64,000 nucleotides of DNA. Source: Physcia stellaris (taxonomy: Eukaryota; Ascomycota; Lecanoromycetes; Caliciales; Physciaceae). The translations under genes were made by a program, and so were the position numbers. The notes beneath the pieces were generated by a model, which worked only from the letters and a program-made list of their open reading frames with translations, was not told where the DNA came from and made no database searches. Location: positions 372,001-436,000 of the forward strand of contig JABSSW010000037.1 of NCBI GenBank assembly GCA_018902385.1, read 5' to 3'. The first letter of the stretch is position 1, and the number at the start of each line of letters is the position of its first letter. Shown here in pieces: positions 36,687-48,480 of this stretch.

Positions 36687-39252
36687 TCATCTTTGATCGT
36701 CAACCCTGATCGAGATACCGTCTTTATTACCCTTCAGATCACCAGTGGCTTGCACCTTTAACATCTTGTTCCAGATCACATCAACAATTCTGGCCTGCGG
36801 ATTGATCCATCTACTATGGAGAGGTAGCAACGTATACTGGATGGACTGACGGCTGTACGGGACAAGCTGCACTGAAGTAGCTTTCGACCCACTGAATACA
36901 AAATCTCCACTTGCTTCCATAGTTACACTGAAAGAGAGCAAATGCATTGACGGATTTTCGATCATGTAGCGGAGCTCTAATATGCCTCTTTCACGGTTGG
37001 CTGACGCCAAGACGCGCGGCTCACTGAATGGAATGATGAGTTCCGGTAGATGAAGATAAGTCAAAGCGGAGGGGGTCTCTGCAGTATCTCTCCGCCAAAG
37101 GATTCGAAGCTGGAGGTCGAAGTACGTAGTACAGCAATCATCCAGACTCATAGTTTGCAGATCCATGATGAAAGTCCGCTCCAGAATCTTTTGAGGAAAA
37201 AGTGTAGAAGCTGTCGATCGAAGGTCAGCATTCGGCAATATATTGCAAGCAGCGTTTTCGGGATTTGCAGCTAGTTGCAAATCTACAGCCTCCAAAATAA
37301 GGTCTGTAGATGCAAAAGAGGCTATAGCGGCATGTACTGCCCATCTCTGGTCTAGTCCTTTGGCTTTACTGGATTTGACTTCTTCATCGACCACGAAGAA
37401 GCTTGGCCATGCGTCTTCTTTGATCAGCGGCACAAAGTTGAAATTCGCCTCGAATGGACGCAGAATAAGCATCTCCATTGAAACAGCCGTCATCACTGGC
37501 GTGTGTGGATCAGAAATCAAGAAGTAGTTTGCTGTGATTTCCAGAGTGTGCTGTGGAGTTTCAGAAACTGCTTGGACGCTGAAAGTAAGTCGCCGTTTTT
37601 CTGAAGAGGCCATTGATCCTAGCGATGTCTTGATGCCACCATCACATTTTCCAGCAATGGCAGGCTTTACGCCTTCCTTCCTAGAGTCCCATTGCAGAAT
37701 CGGTGGAGGACTGGCTTGATCATCAAGAGTTATTTCAATGTCGACGTTCGATTCTTCGTCCTCGTCATTGCTGATTTGCACGTCGAGAAAAACCTGCTCA
37801 CCCGTGAAGAAGGCTTTTGGCGGGTTGAGTACCTCAATCCGGATCCTCGGCGGCTTAGGGGCGACTGAAACGCTTCGCGTCGACTGTTTTTCGCTTCCGC
37901 TCAGACGTTTCTCTTCCAAATTCCATGCATGACCCTGGTGTAGGTAGTCAACAAAAACGAATTCGAAATCGAAATGCTCCACTTCGACGCCAATACTGAT
38001 CTTTGACAACTCGATCTTGCCAGCTTCGAGCGGTAGTGCGGAAAGGAACATAACTTTCGATGTTAATGGGAAGATTGTGAGATCGCAGGCTCCTTGTAAG
38101 TCATGAAAGTCCACTTCCTTGAGAGAGGGTGTGCAGAACTGGACAAACTCGTTCGTCGCTGGCGCTTGACACTTAAGCCGACTGTCATGTTGGATGTTCA
38201 CGTTCCTGAAGCCGCCGTCAAAGGCTAAACGCAGATGCGAAAGTTCGATGGGAACTGAGGCTCGATGGGCGAGAGATGTAACAACAACCTGGAATGGCAA
38301 GGCTTCGCCGACATGGCCCTTTTCTAGGGTGAAGGCAAACGTTGCAGAGACTCGAAAAATTATCAACGAGATGCCACCTACTTCTTGAACTTTGACGACT
38401 CACCGCAAGACAACGATTGATCGCTTGATGTGACGATCTTCGGTTTGGCTCCAGCTTTCGAACCTGATTGAGCAGCGTCGCCAACTGAGATGGCACAGGA
38501 GCTCTCAATATCGATCAGGCACTTGGCAAAGTCATAGATATGATTCGGCCTTGTTCTAATATCTAGCAATCCATCAATAATGACAAATTGCATTGTGAGT
38601 TTCATCTGTCATGCTTACGACGGCACTGCAATTCCCATTCGACAGCTACCAACGTCTCTATGTCACCTACGTGGCGTGCGCATTCTCTCAGCGTCCAGTC
38701 TAACTCCTCCAGTCTGCATAAGGACTCAAGTCAGCATTGAAGGTGGTCATAGAGCCTAGACGTATTCTTGATAGTTTAGTATCAACATTTCAACATTTGC
38801 TCGGGGGGCTTGTACTGCGTTTCACCTCGACACATTGCGGGAAGATATGACCGCAAAACGCACATACAAGACAAACCAGCCTGACCTACGCCAGCTTATA
38901 TTTCCCCACTGTTTTAGTATCATTTCTAAAGCTTCTCCCCATTTGCCATGAAGCGTTTTGGCACGCGCCATCTCAAGCCAAACCCTCTCAACCGTACGTG
39001 ATCGACCTAGCTTAGAGAAGTAATCCAGTGAAGTTTGCAAGTTCCCCAGGAGACTTTCGAGATCCATGGGTCCTTGTTCTTTCTCTCTCAGAGGTCGTCT
39101 GGAGGGCTCAGTGCAAATATAAGTACCAAGTATTTGGTTCGTCTGTGATCCAATAGTGCCATCTGCAGACGCCATAATGATACCTTGATTGACCTTCAAG
39201 TAACTAGAGACACCACTCTGACATGAGACATTGAGGTCCAATCGCAGTAATT
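36687..39252 (-). CDS. TRAPPC11/Gryzun-like trafficking protein, N-terminal part missing
   Basis: Four exons on the minus strand: about 38868-39252, 38619-38713, 38404-38562 and 36687-38350, with introns of 154, 56 and 53 nt and consistent phases. The foie-gras end is recognisable (VERVWLEMARAKTLHGKWGE, ILKQWGNISWRRSGWF, LDWTLRECARHVGDIETL). It is followed by the Gryzun beta-rich region (VSATFAFTLEKGHVGEALPF, PPRIRIEVLNPPKAFFTGEQ) up to KVQATGDLKGNKDGISI. TRAPPC11 is a subunit of the TRAPP III tethering complex (ER-Golgi traffic, autophagy). Fungal members are about 1200 aa; here only about 760 residues can be read. A stop (taa) at about 39253 closes the 5' exon and no upstream foie-gras exons are found before HEM25. 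It is probably a truncated gene or pseudogene, although the remaining exons are intact. Confidence 0.7.
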
Positions 39253-40010
39253 AGGTTTCTTAAGAGGCTCAGGGTTGATGTCAACAAAGGCCTTGGCATG
39301 ATGCTCCAACTTGGCGAAGATTTCATCATATGGTCAAAGGGTGTATCGGAACTTGAAAAAACAGCATCAGTGTACTCGAGAGGCCTGAGAACCATGGTAG
39401 TCTTCGTAAGGTCAACCTTAGTCTAAGTGGGGCCTTGTGTTAGTTGATTCGACCATCGGAGTTTGCGGATTTTAGGAAAAATCCATCCGGTGCTCTGAGC
39501 CGGAAATCGGCCTAACCCTTTGTTTCTGACCCTGAAATTTGCAGTCAGATTTCATTTTCTCAGTCACGATGTAGTCCAAAATCCCCTGAAGCCAGCGTCA
39601 AAGTCCCAAATTGGTCGAAGAATTTGCATTTTAGAATTATTGGTGTTATGTTGTGTCGTCCTTTTGCTTCGTGAGAATAGGTGCAAAGCAAGGAGGTGGT
39701 TCTGTAGGTACATGATGGGATGACTAATCCACACTAGCCTAGTGCCTCCTTCTTCTTCGTGAAGGGTGTTTTTGGTCCAGACCTCGAATCAAGGCCTGCC
39801 GACGCTAACGGAAACGAGGTCCCGAGACAATTGGGAGCCGGTGCGGGGAAATTTCCGCATCATGTTTACTAAGGTATCTTTACTAAGGTCCAAGTACAAT
39901 CGTACCTATGAAGTCTAGCTAGGTACTATCTTTCCTGTTCGTCCATCATTGCTCACAATGACTGGTCTCATTTGTTTGCGAATCTAGTCATCCAGTTTCC
40001 AAAGTTGGTG
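39253..40010. other. Breakpoint-like stretch between truncated TRAPPC11 and HEM25
   Basis: A minus-strand stretch at about 39270-39400 looks coding but changes frame near 39325: one frame reads VLRPLEYTDAVFSSSDTPF and another continues DEIFAKLEHHAKAFVDINPE. No intron fits. This suggests a frameshifted gene relic of unknown family. The rest (39420-40010) shows no coding signal. Confidence 0.35.
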
Positions 40011-41059
40011 ATGCCAGAAGGTGATGTGCGACCATGTGAGTGTAGTAAAACTGGCCGAATCGTAACTTTACAAGTCAGTACTGCTGGTGAACCGTACTGA
40101 GATTGATAGTATTCCATTTCGTAGCAGGTCTGAGCACTGGTGCCTTTTCTGCGGCTCTACTGCAACCAGCTGACTTGCTCAAAACGCGCGTGCAACAATC
40201 AAGTTCAACTTCACTTCTCTCCACTTTCCGTGAAATAGCAAAAGGTCCTGGGTCTTTGAGGCAGCTATGGCGTGGAACCGCACCATCGGTCATCCGTACT
40301 GGCTTGGGTTCAGCGCTTTACTTTTCTGTCCTGGATGGATTACGACATCACGTGGCTCGCTCCAGTGTGCTTCCAGTAACAGGTTCTGTCAAGGCTTCTA
40401 AGATTGGCGTGGAGCACTCCTCGTCGTCTTTGCCAAAACTATCGAAACTTGCCAACCTTACCACAGGCGCTATGGCTCGAGTTTGGGCTGGCTTTCTTAT
40501 GACACCAGTCACAGTGATCAAAGTCCGGTATGAATCTAATTTGTATTCATATAAGTCACTGTTCAGCGCTGCATCTTCCATCTTGAGCGCCGAAGGCTTC
40601 AGGGGGCTCTTCTCGGGTTTCGGCGCCACGGCCCTCAGAGACGCTCCTTACGCTGGACTCTATGTGCTGTTCTACGAGCAAAGTAAGAGCTACTTGAGCA
40701 AGCTGCAGGAACTATCATCCGCCCAAGGGAAATTAGCTGTGGATTCACGGATGAGTGGCGGCAGTGCTGCGGCGGTCAACTTTGGATCCGGCGTTTTCGC
40801 TGCCTGCTTAGCGACCACCATCACAAACCCTTTCGATGCTATCAAGACACGCTTGCAACTCATGCCAGATAGATATAGGACAATGCTCACGGCTGGTCCG
40901 CAAATGGTCAGAGAAGGTGGGCTTCGGAGACTATTTGATGGACTCGGTCTACGGATAGGGAGGAAGGCTATAAGCTCGGCTATGACTTGGACACTGTATG
41001 AAGAATTGATACGACGTGCAGACCACAGGTGGCAGCCAAAGGACGGTTGCTCATTGTGA
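40011..41059 (+). CDS. HEM25: Mitochondrial glycine carrier Hem25/SLC25A38
   Basis: Two exons: 40011-40035 (a 25-nt first exon, MPEGDVRP) and 40110-41059 (316 aa). Three mitochondrial-carrier repeats are shown by the signature motifs [18 protein letters not shown] and [29 protein letters not shown] and [15 protein letters not shown] are typical of the SLC25A38 branch. The carrier imports glycine into the matrix for 5-aminolevulinate synthesis, the first step of haem production. The start is inferred from the GTGAGT donor at 40036 and the GATAG acceptor at 40109. The ORF itself has no in-frame ATG upstream of the carrier domain. Confidence 0.93.
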
Positions 41060-41353
41060 GTCCGGAGTCAATGAGGTGCAAAAGTCGGATCGGCTCGCAA
41101 GGTTTGCGGGGAAGTTCTTAACATGGTGCATCATCAATTGATTACTGTTATCCAAGCTTTTTGATTCTTTCTGATTTTCTCCTAGTCTGATGCGACCAAA
41201 CACTACAGAGTTGGTACTATCGACATGTATAACCTGGGGAGGTATTACATGAGTCGGTAAATTAGTAGTCGAGAGGATAAAGTGGGGAACAAATAGTAAA
41301 GTAGAGTCAATACTATCCAGCGAAGATAAGTGATACTAGTCGGTATTTACCAT
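41060..41353. other. HEM25 3' flank up to the transposon end
   Basis: Normal-GC sequence between the carrier stop codon and the first inverted-repeat end at 41354. No feature recognised. Confidence 0.4.
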
Positions 41354-41434
41354 TAGGGGTCTTCAGAGTAACTTTTTGCGACCTCGTTAACCTCGTTAGC
41401 CTATCGACCCATTAGACCTCGTAGAGCTTGTTAA
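41354..41434 (+). repeat. Terminal inverted repeat A, left copy
   Basis: An 81-bp sequence beginning TA-GGGGTCTTCAGAGTAAC and ending near gagcttgttaa. It matches the reverse complement of 62152-62233 with about 8 differences. Several differences are G-to-A at GpG in the right copy. Flanking TA on both sides suggests a TA target duplication, as for Tc1/mariner/pogo-type elements. The left copy is little mutated. Confidence 0.75.
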
Positions 41435-41808
41435 GTGGCTGTTATCGTGAGGATCCCATTTTGCGAGTTCTAAGGTAATTGCTTCCTCGTATGCTAGGCT
41501 TGATGCAGTTAATCGTCTGATCTTGGCGCATTAAAGTCATTGCAATTTATTCATCTCACATATTAATTGTTGTGCTCGAGCTCGTCGAGTTTCTTTTAAC
41601 TAAGAGTCTCGCGATTAGTGCAACATGATTGATTCAATAATTATTATCTAAATGCAGTAACGACAATGATAGAAATAGCAGTATCAATAGTATTAGAAGC
41701 AAAATATCGAGAAGACGAACAAGAATGCATAATTCGAAAAAAGAATTCTCAACAAGATGATTAACGAGATTGTTAACGAGATCTAATCGATCGATTGAGA
41801 CTCATTAT

Positions 41809-41945
41809 TAGAAATCTTCACAGTAACTTTTTTTCGATCTCGTAAATCTCGTTGATCTCGTAAACAGAAATTTGAAACATTTTTTTCAAATTAAATTTAC
41901 GAGATTTACGAGATTTACGAATATTCGTAAATTTCGTTAATTAAT
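41809..41945 (+). repeat. Terminal inverted repeat B, left copy (mutated)
   Basis: Begins TA-GAAATCTTCACAGTAAC and contains repeated CTCGTAAAT units. It aligns along about 135 bp with the reverse complement of 62234-62369, which has GGGGTCTTC, CTCGTAGACC units and CAGGGATCTGAAACA at the matching places. The differences are almost all C-to-T or G-to-A towards the left copy, showing that this copy decayed after the two were identical. Confidence 0.7.
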
Positions 41946-43092
41946 TGAACTCGATCGATCGATTAATTTTCGTTAATTATCTCGTAATGACGAAATTTCA
42001 AATTTTTTTTTTCGATTTAATTCAAATTTTGAAAATTTTGACGCAATCTGTTCGTGATTGCGAAATTGAATTTTTTTTTTTTCGAATTAAAATCTTGAAA
42101 CGATTTTTTCGTTGTGTCGAAATTGAAAAATTTTGTTCGAATTAATTCAAATTTTGAAAATCATGCAATTTTTTTTTATTTTTTTGTTTTTAAAAAAGTG
42201 AATAATGTTTTCAATTTTTTTTTCTGTACGTTGTTTTTGCGAATGTTATTGATATTATTGTTTTTTTATCGTTACGATTGTTATTTAAATATCGTTGTTG
42301 CATTTACGTGTCGTTTTGCATATTACAATTTTCGCTATCAGCAATGATTTTTCGAACGAAAAAATTCAATCAAATCGTTTTGAAAATTGAAAAAATTATT
42401 ATTCAACAAAACATTCGTATCAAATGAATTTTTGATAAATTCATGATTATTATCGTTTAATTTATCGAACGCAATTTCAAAACGAATCAACGCGATCGCG
42501 TTAACGTTTATTTCAAAAACGTGAAAATGAACGTGATCAAAAAAATTTACGAAAATTTGAATTTTGTTATTATCAAATTCGAAATCGACGTCGACAAATT
42601 GATCGTCAAATTCGTTGCAATGTTGATTACGTACAAAAATATTAAAAACAAAATCGACAATATTGATTGAAACGTAAATTCGAAAAATCACGATCAATTT
42701 GTTGCTAATCAAAAAAAAATAAAAAAAATTTTACAATCAAAAAAATCATTTTGAACAAATGCGCTTGATATTACGAATACGAAAAAATTTTTTGTGACAA
42801 ATTCAATGTTACGTCGTTTTTTTTATTTGAATTTGATCAATCAAATCGACGAAATTTCAAATTCGTTGATACGAATGACGAAAATTTTATTGCGTTCGAA
42901 AACGCGATTTTTGTTTTTCAATGATCAATGATTCAAACGTTTGTCGAATTTGAAAACGTCGATTTCACAAACGAAAATTCGATCGACGTTCAATTTGTTC
43001 AAAATATCGTCAAAAAAACAATTGCGAAAAAAATCGTTGATTTACGAACGCATTTGAATGATTTTTAAATTCGATTTCACAATTTCGATCAA

Positions 43093-43641
43093 ATGTTGCA
43101 AACAAAACATGAACGCAAAATTGTTGCGAACGTTATTGACGATACAAATCGTGTTGTTTTTGTTAACAAAACATCAATGAAAACATTTGTCAAAATTATT
43201 AAATCAATTGTTGTTGTCGTTTTTTTCAATGATCAAATTATCGTCGATTTTTTTTCAATTGTCATTGTTTTTTCGTTCAGTTTTCAAGTTCGATTCGTCA
43301 GAAAAAAAAAAAAAAAAATCGTCGAAATCGATATCGATTTCGACAACGAACGTTTCAAAAAAAAACGCAAAAATGCGAAAAAACGTAACGTTGACGACGT
43401 TTTAATTGAAATTGAAATCAAACGAATCAACTTTGCAATAAAAAAAAACAAATTTGAAATGAAAAAACGTCGAATGCAATACAAAAAAAAAATTCGTTTT
43501 CAAAAACAACAACACGAAAAACGTATGTTTCAAATGCAAATTCAATTGATCATCATTCAAACAAAAAATCGTGAATTTCAAATTTCAAAACAAATTATCG
43601 AAACGCTTTTCAAAAAATCATTCGTAAAAATAAAACAATGA
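43093..43641 (+). pseudogene. Basic coiled-coil ORF, possible DNA-transposase tail
   Basis: A 182-codon frame rich in Lys/Arg/Phe/Gln. It has a central run of five lysines and a long basic helix (MKKRRMQYKKKIRFQKQQHE). Such charged C-terminal tails are common in fungal pogo/Fot1-type transposases, and the TA-flanked inverted repeats outside would fit. No DDE catalytic domain can be read, so this is an inference from composition and context. Codon content is distorted by mutation. Confidence 0.3.
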
Positions 43642-43885
43642 TCAAACGTTGATTTTGACAATCAAAATTTGAACGATTTTTAATTTTGAAACAGATTTTC
43701 AATTTTGTTCAACAAATATTATTGCGTTTCGATCAACGATTAAAATATTTTCACATCACAGTTTTTACATATCTAATTAATTTCTTTATTAATTTTAATG
43801 AAAATTGATCAATATTTGTTGTTTCGAAACTCGTTGTATTTTCGTAAATTTCATAAAAATAAATTTCGAAAATTTGAACGAAAAT

Positions 43886-44484
43886 TCAAATCGATAATTA
43901 ATATTTTGACGTTAAACGTTGTTATAAAACATCATCATACATAAAATGACAAATGAATATGAAAATCGTGATGATTTGCAACGTTAAACGTTATATAATC
44001 GCGAATATATCGAATTCGTATAAAATAAATTTTGTATGAATGTTAACGCGTTTTGATTCGAAAATGAAAATTAATTTTCGCAAAATTTCAAATTGTTTCG
44101 AAAACGATCAATTTGATCACGTCAACATCAAATTTTCGATTGAATTCAACAAATTCATATTTTCGAATAGATTTCGAAATATGTGTACGATTGAAGAAAT
44201 TGATTGATTATATAAACAAAAATTTGTAAAATAATTAATTTTGCAATTATTGATTTAATCATAACATTTTTTCTGTTATACATTTTTGATGTCATATTTT
44301 TCGAATTTTACAAAAGTCGTCGCGTTAACGTTCATACGAATTTAATTTTACAAAATTTCGATATATTCGTTGTTATATAACGTTTAACGTTGCAAATCAT
44401 ACAAATTTTTGCGTACATTTGTCATTTCATGTATGATAATGTTTTATAACAACATTTAACGTCAAATTTTTAATTATCGATTTG
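43886..44484. repeat. Foldback (palindromic) repeat with inserted 270-bp relic
   Basis: Arm 43886-44050 (165 bp) is the reverse complement, with scattered differences, of arm 44321-44484 (164 bp). Anchors include cgttaaacgtt, gatgatttgcaacg, cataaaatgacaaatg and tgttaacgcg. The 270 bp between the arms (44051-44320) contain the repeat shared with the 21.13-21.28 kb island. This resembles a foldback/MITE element split by a later insertion. Confidence 0.65.
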
Positions 44485-44585
44485 CATTTTTGATTATTCA
44501 ATTTTTATTTCAATCATTTTTCACATATTCGCGTGCGTATTTCGCACATTTTCATTTTTTGATTTTGCGAACGTTTTTGCATCGT

Positions 44586-44719
44586 TGTTAAAGATAATAC
44601 TTATTGTTATGAAGTAATAAAAATGATTCAATAAATACAAACAGAAAATTTGTCTTTATGATCGACGTCAAGTCGATTAATTTTGATCAATTAGTTTTTG
44701 CAAGCAAATAATCATGACA
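44586..44719 (-). repeat. LTR (3') of the minus-strand Ty3 element
   Basis: 134 bp, TGTTAAA...ATGACA, same length as 59454-59587 and alignable end to end (shared gatcgacgtcaagtcga and gcaagcaaataatcatgaca). Preceded by the target duplication ATCGT at 44581-44585. Confidence 0.88.
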
Positions 44720-45161
44720 ATATGTCATCAAAAGAAAAGAAAAGTCAGCGATCTCGTTGATATTACATTCTTTTTAGTCATGTTAGTCATCATGATTTAG
44801 TTTCTCGAAATTTATTTCTAAAACGATCTCTGTCACGTTCATCGCGTTTTTCACGTTTTTTTTTAGTCGATTGTCTGACTAGCTTCGTGTTCGACGAGAT
44901 TTTCAATAATAACTGTTCGATGAAAGCAGAAACTGTAATAGATTGAATAGCTGTGATAAATTGAATAGTTGTAGCATCGATAGCTCTAATTGAAATTCTA
45001 ATTGAAATTTTAATCGAACGAAAATGCTGTCGATCATAATCATCGACAAAGTTTTTGAATGAGTCGAGAACATGAAAAAAAATATCACACATTGTGTTTC
45101 GAATCGTAATCTTTTCATTTGACTAAATAGTTGATTTTATTTGTTGAAATAACTCGTCGAT

Positions 45162-46334
45162 TCAATAAACGTTCGATTTCGTAACTAAATGTCTGCGTAA
45201 AGTCGCTAAAATCGTCGTTTTCGTAGTAATTGACGACGAATTATTCGATTTTGAACGTTGATATGAATCACTATTCGATGACGATGCAAATTTCAATTGT
45301 GCTATGAATATGACGAAATGTATTTGCATAACAAATGACAACTCGAAACGATACGTCAATGTGTCAATTTTTTTCGTAATTTTGAAAAGATCGACACGTT
45401 GTTGATTAAACTTGTGATTGTTTAAATCAAATATGATATAATCAGAATATAATTCGAAAAAAACGTAATTTTCAATTTTGAATTGTATGTTAATATGAAT
45501 TTGATCGTAACGACGTTTGTGCATGACATTAACAAAAACTATAATTTTTTTCGCAAATTCGCGTTTGATTTGTTTAAATTTGAAATAATTTTTAACAAAT
45601 AAATTTTTTAACATATTCAAAATGTCATTGATTTTGAAATCGTAAATTAATTCATTGAATGCGAAATCGATTGTGACGTTAATAACGTTGTTGTGAAAAA
45701 TCGTTAAATAAAATAACACTGCTAATCAATTCGTATTTTTCGAATTGAATAATCAAAAACGTAACGCAATTTCAATCGTCTGATTGATACGCTCAAATTG
45801 CTCGTCAATTTGTGAGTGATAAACAGTAGAAATTAACAGCGTTATTTCTATTCGATTGAATATGGTTCGCCAGAACAATGACATGAATTTCCGGTCACGA
45901 TCACTGATAATTTCTCGTGGTACGCCCCAGTCGCGTGCCATAAGAGCAGTAATGAGTACATTGATTCAATTTTTCGCGTTGTAAATAATTTTATCGAGTA
46001 AAATCATGCATCTTTTAATGAATTTATTTGTCATTGACATAACGCAATTCATGTCGTTCGAATTCATAAATGATAATTTCAAAATGAAATCTATAATTAA
46101 TGTATGAAACGAAATAGCTGATGTAGTTATGAGTTGCAATGACTCATAAAATGAATAACGTTTGATTTGATTCAATTGACATTTTGAACAATGTTTTATG
46201 TAATTTCGTAATCGTTTCGTGAATTGCTTAATGTACATCGAATTGACAATTCTATCATAAATACGATGAAAGTCGTCATGACTGCTCAAATCATAAACTA
46301 TTTTAAATATTTTTTGTTTCATTGCAGTTGACAC
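45162..46334 (-). pseudogene. Integrase of the minus-strand Ty3 element
   Basis: The zinc-binding part is at 45966-46334 (HDDFHRIYD...YIKHCSKCQLNQIKR, an H-H-C-C arrangement). The catalytic core follows at 45753-45941, where ISDRDRKFMSLFW and HSQIDEQFERINQTIEIALRF match the D...E region of Ty3 integrases. The C-terminal part is at 45162-45719. The stretch at 45753-45960 is less mutated than its surroundings and still contains CCCC and GAG words. Frames are separated by stops, so no complete integrase can be made. I see no chromodomain. Confidence 0.8.
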
Positions 46335-46511
46335 GCATAAACGTTTTTTATTTTCGTCTAATGCGTAGTATATCAGATTTTCACGTAATTTGAATCGAAT
46401 ATCGCGTGAAAACTCGACGTCGACGATAATTTCAGTTGCAACGTTTGTGTTAATTGATTGAATTTGATTTGTAACTATTTGTCTAAACGTAATGACGTTC
46501 AGTATTTTCTT

Positions 46512-47733
46512 TCATTGTTCATCTTTCGTATAGACAGTTTTGAGTCGTTGCTTGAAATCATTCGACATTTTTATCAACGTGACGTGATAGCTAATCGATG
46601 ATAAATTTTGAATAATACTGAAGCGTAGCTCGTGATTCGATAAGTTGACAAAATGTTCATACAACACATCAAAAATTTCAGTTTTGTCGATTACATTCGA
46701 TTGCGCTGATAATTTGCTAAATAATCTCGACAAAACGTCAAATATCACATTTGATTTATCTGATTTGTGACGAATGACGATGTTAAAATTTGACAAATAT
46801 TGCGAAACACGTATTAGTCGAAAATTCAATTTGTCGATGTTGAACGTGATTAACGTTGTTTGTCTGAATATTGATACGATTGCTGAATGATTTGTGTAAA
46901 TGATAATCGAAAACTTTTTGATCGAATCGATTAAATGTTTCATTCGTTTGACTATTCAGACAATGCTCGCTATTTTTAGCTTTGTAAATCAATAGTTTTG
47001 TTCGACACTATTGAGCAACTTGCTCAAAAAAAAAAAATTGAACATTTAAACGTGAAACATTGATACTGTTCGACGAATCACACGCGATATAATACATCAT
47101 GACGACGAAATTTCATCGTTTCGAAACGTCGAAATCGATGTAAAATTGACGATTCGAATCGAAATGAGCTAAAAATATTGAAATCGAAAAGACATTCTGT
47201 AGTTGACGAAAAAAAGACTAGCTCTTCAATCGTGAATTTGTCAATAGATAATCTGTTTGACATGTTCTTTTTAGCAGATTTTAATGCTTTGTCGATGATC
47301 GTGATGTTAAATAATTGTTTGATTAATGTCGTTTTTTTTATTTGAAATGCTGCAACAAACTGCGCGTAACGATTGATGCAATGACGTAATCAATCGATCA
47401 AATCAAAAAAATGTTTCAAATTCTTTAATGATTGTGAAAATCGTAAAAAGTAATAGTTGCTATTTTTTCAATTGAGATCGATAAATCGAGACTGTCGACA
47501 CGCTGCTCAAATAACATAATGAATGAGTAATTCAAAAACGATTTATTGAAAACTAAATTGACGCGTTTGCTAACAAACAGTTGAAATATTTGTTTAAAAT
47601 GAGCAACATGCTTTTTCAAAATCTTCGAGAACATTATGATATCATTCATGTAAACACGAGAAAATTCACGATATAATCGTAGCATCTGATCAGTCTGACG
47701 TTGTATATACGATGACGAGTTTTTGAAACTCAT
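46512..47733 (-). pseudogene. RT and RNase H remains of the minus-strand Ty3 element
   Basis: The 47425-47733 frame contains the RT palm region SSSYIQRQTDQMLRLYREF followed by YMNDIIMFS, where the catalytic YxDD is YMND. The 46512-46943 frame matches the Ty3 RNase H region (FSIIIYTNHSAIVSI, LNFRLIRVSQYLSNF, IRHKSDKSNVIFDVLSRL); its TDH aspartate also reads N. Both changes are G-to-A after A. Reading frames are broken between these blocks. Confidence 0.8.
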
Positions 47734-48480
47734 TAACGTTACATTAAATTGTTTCTGATCACGATGTGATATTACTGTGAATTTGTGACGATTTGATCGT
47801 CTAATTTTGAATGAATGAAATCAGTCGACGACATTCACGATAAATATGAACGAATGATCAGCTATTGCATTGATAATGTCTGATTGTAATGACATTGAAT
47901 AGATGTCGAATACAATGATTTTGTTGAAATTTCGTATGTTTATCATTATTTTGTTTTTGAGTTCATTGAAAATGTCACGTCAAATCACGAACATCGAAAA
48001 GTTAAAAAATGTCGATTGATTGATTCAAATCATTTTGTCATCGACGTGCATTTTATCAAAAATAATATCAATAATCGTACGTTTTTTGAAATCAACGAAA
48101 TAAATTTTAATTGATTTCAATGATTTCGTTTTCGACTTGAAATCAATAAACATTCATTCGATTTCAAACACATTCACGATAATGTTTTGATCATTTCAAA
48201 TTTGAAAAAATTCGTTGACAATTGCAATTAATTTGACAGCGTTTGTCGACGAATCATAAACAATAATGTCGTTCGATAATATCGATTCTAATTGTGAATC
48301 GATGTGAAAACTAAACTTCGACGTGACTGTTGAAATAAATGTAATTATTGACGTAATCACGACGACAACAATGACGTCAATAATTTTCGATGACAAATCG
48401 ATTTTTATTGATATTGCATAAACAGCTGTTGCGATTATCATATTTAATTTAAATTTTCATGATTTTGAACGACGATTTGT

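Noticed and set aside
42338-42712. 124-codon Asn/Phe-rich minus-strand frame
   Set aside because: Asn/Phe/Ile richness follows from the AT-biased mutation. No domain; treated as degenerate transposon DNA.
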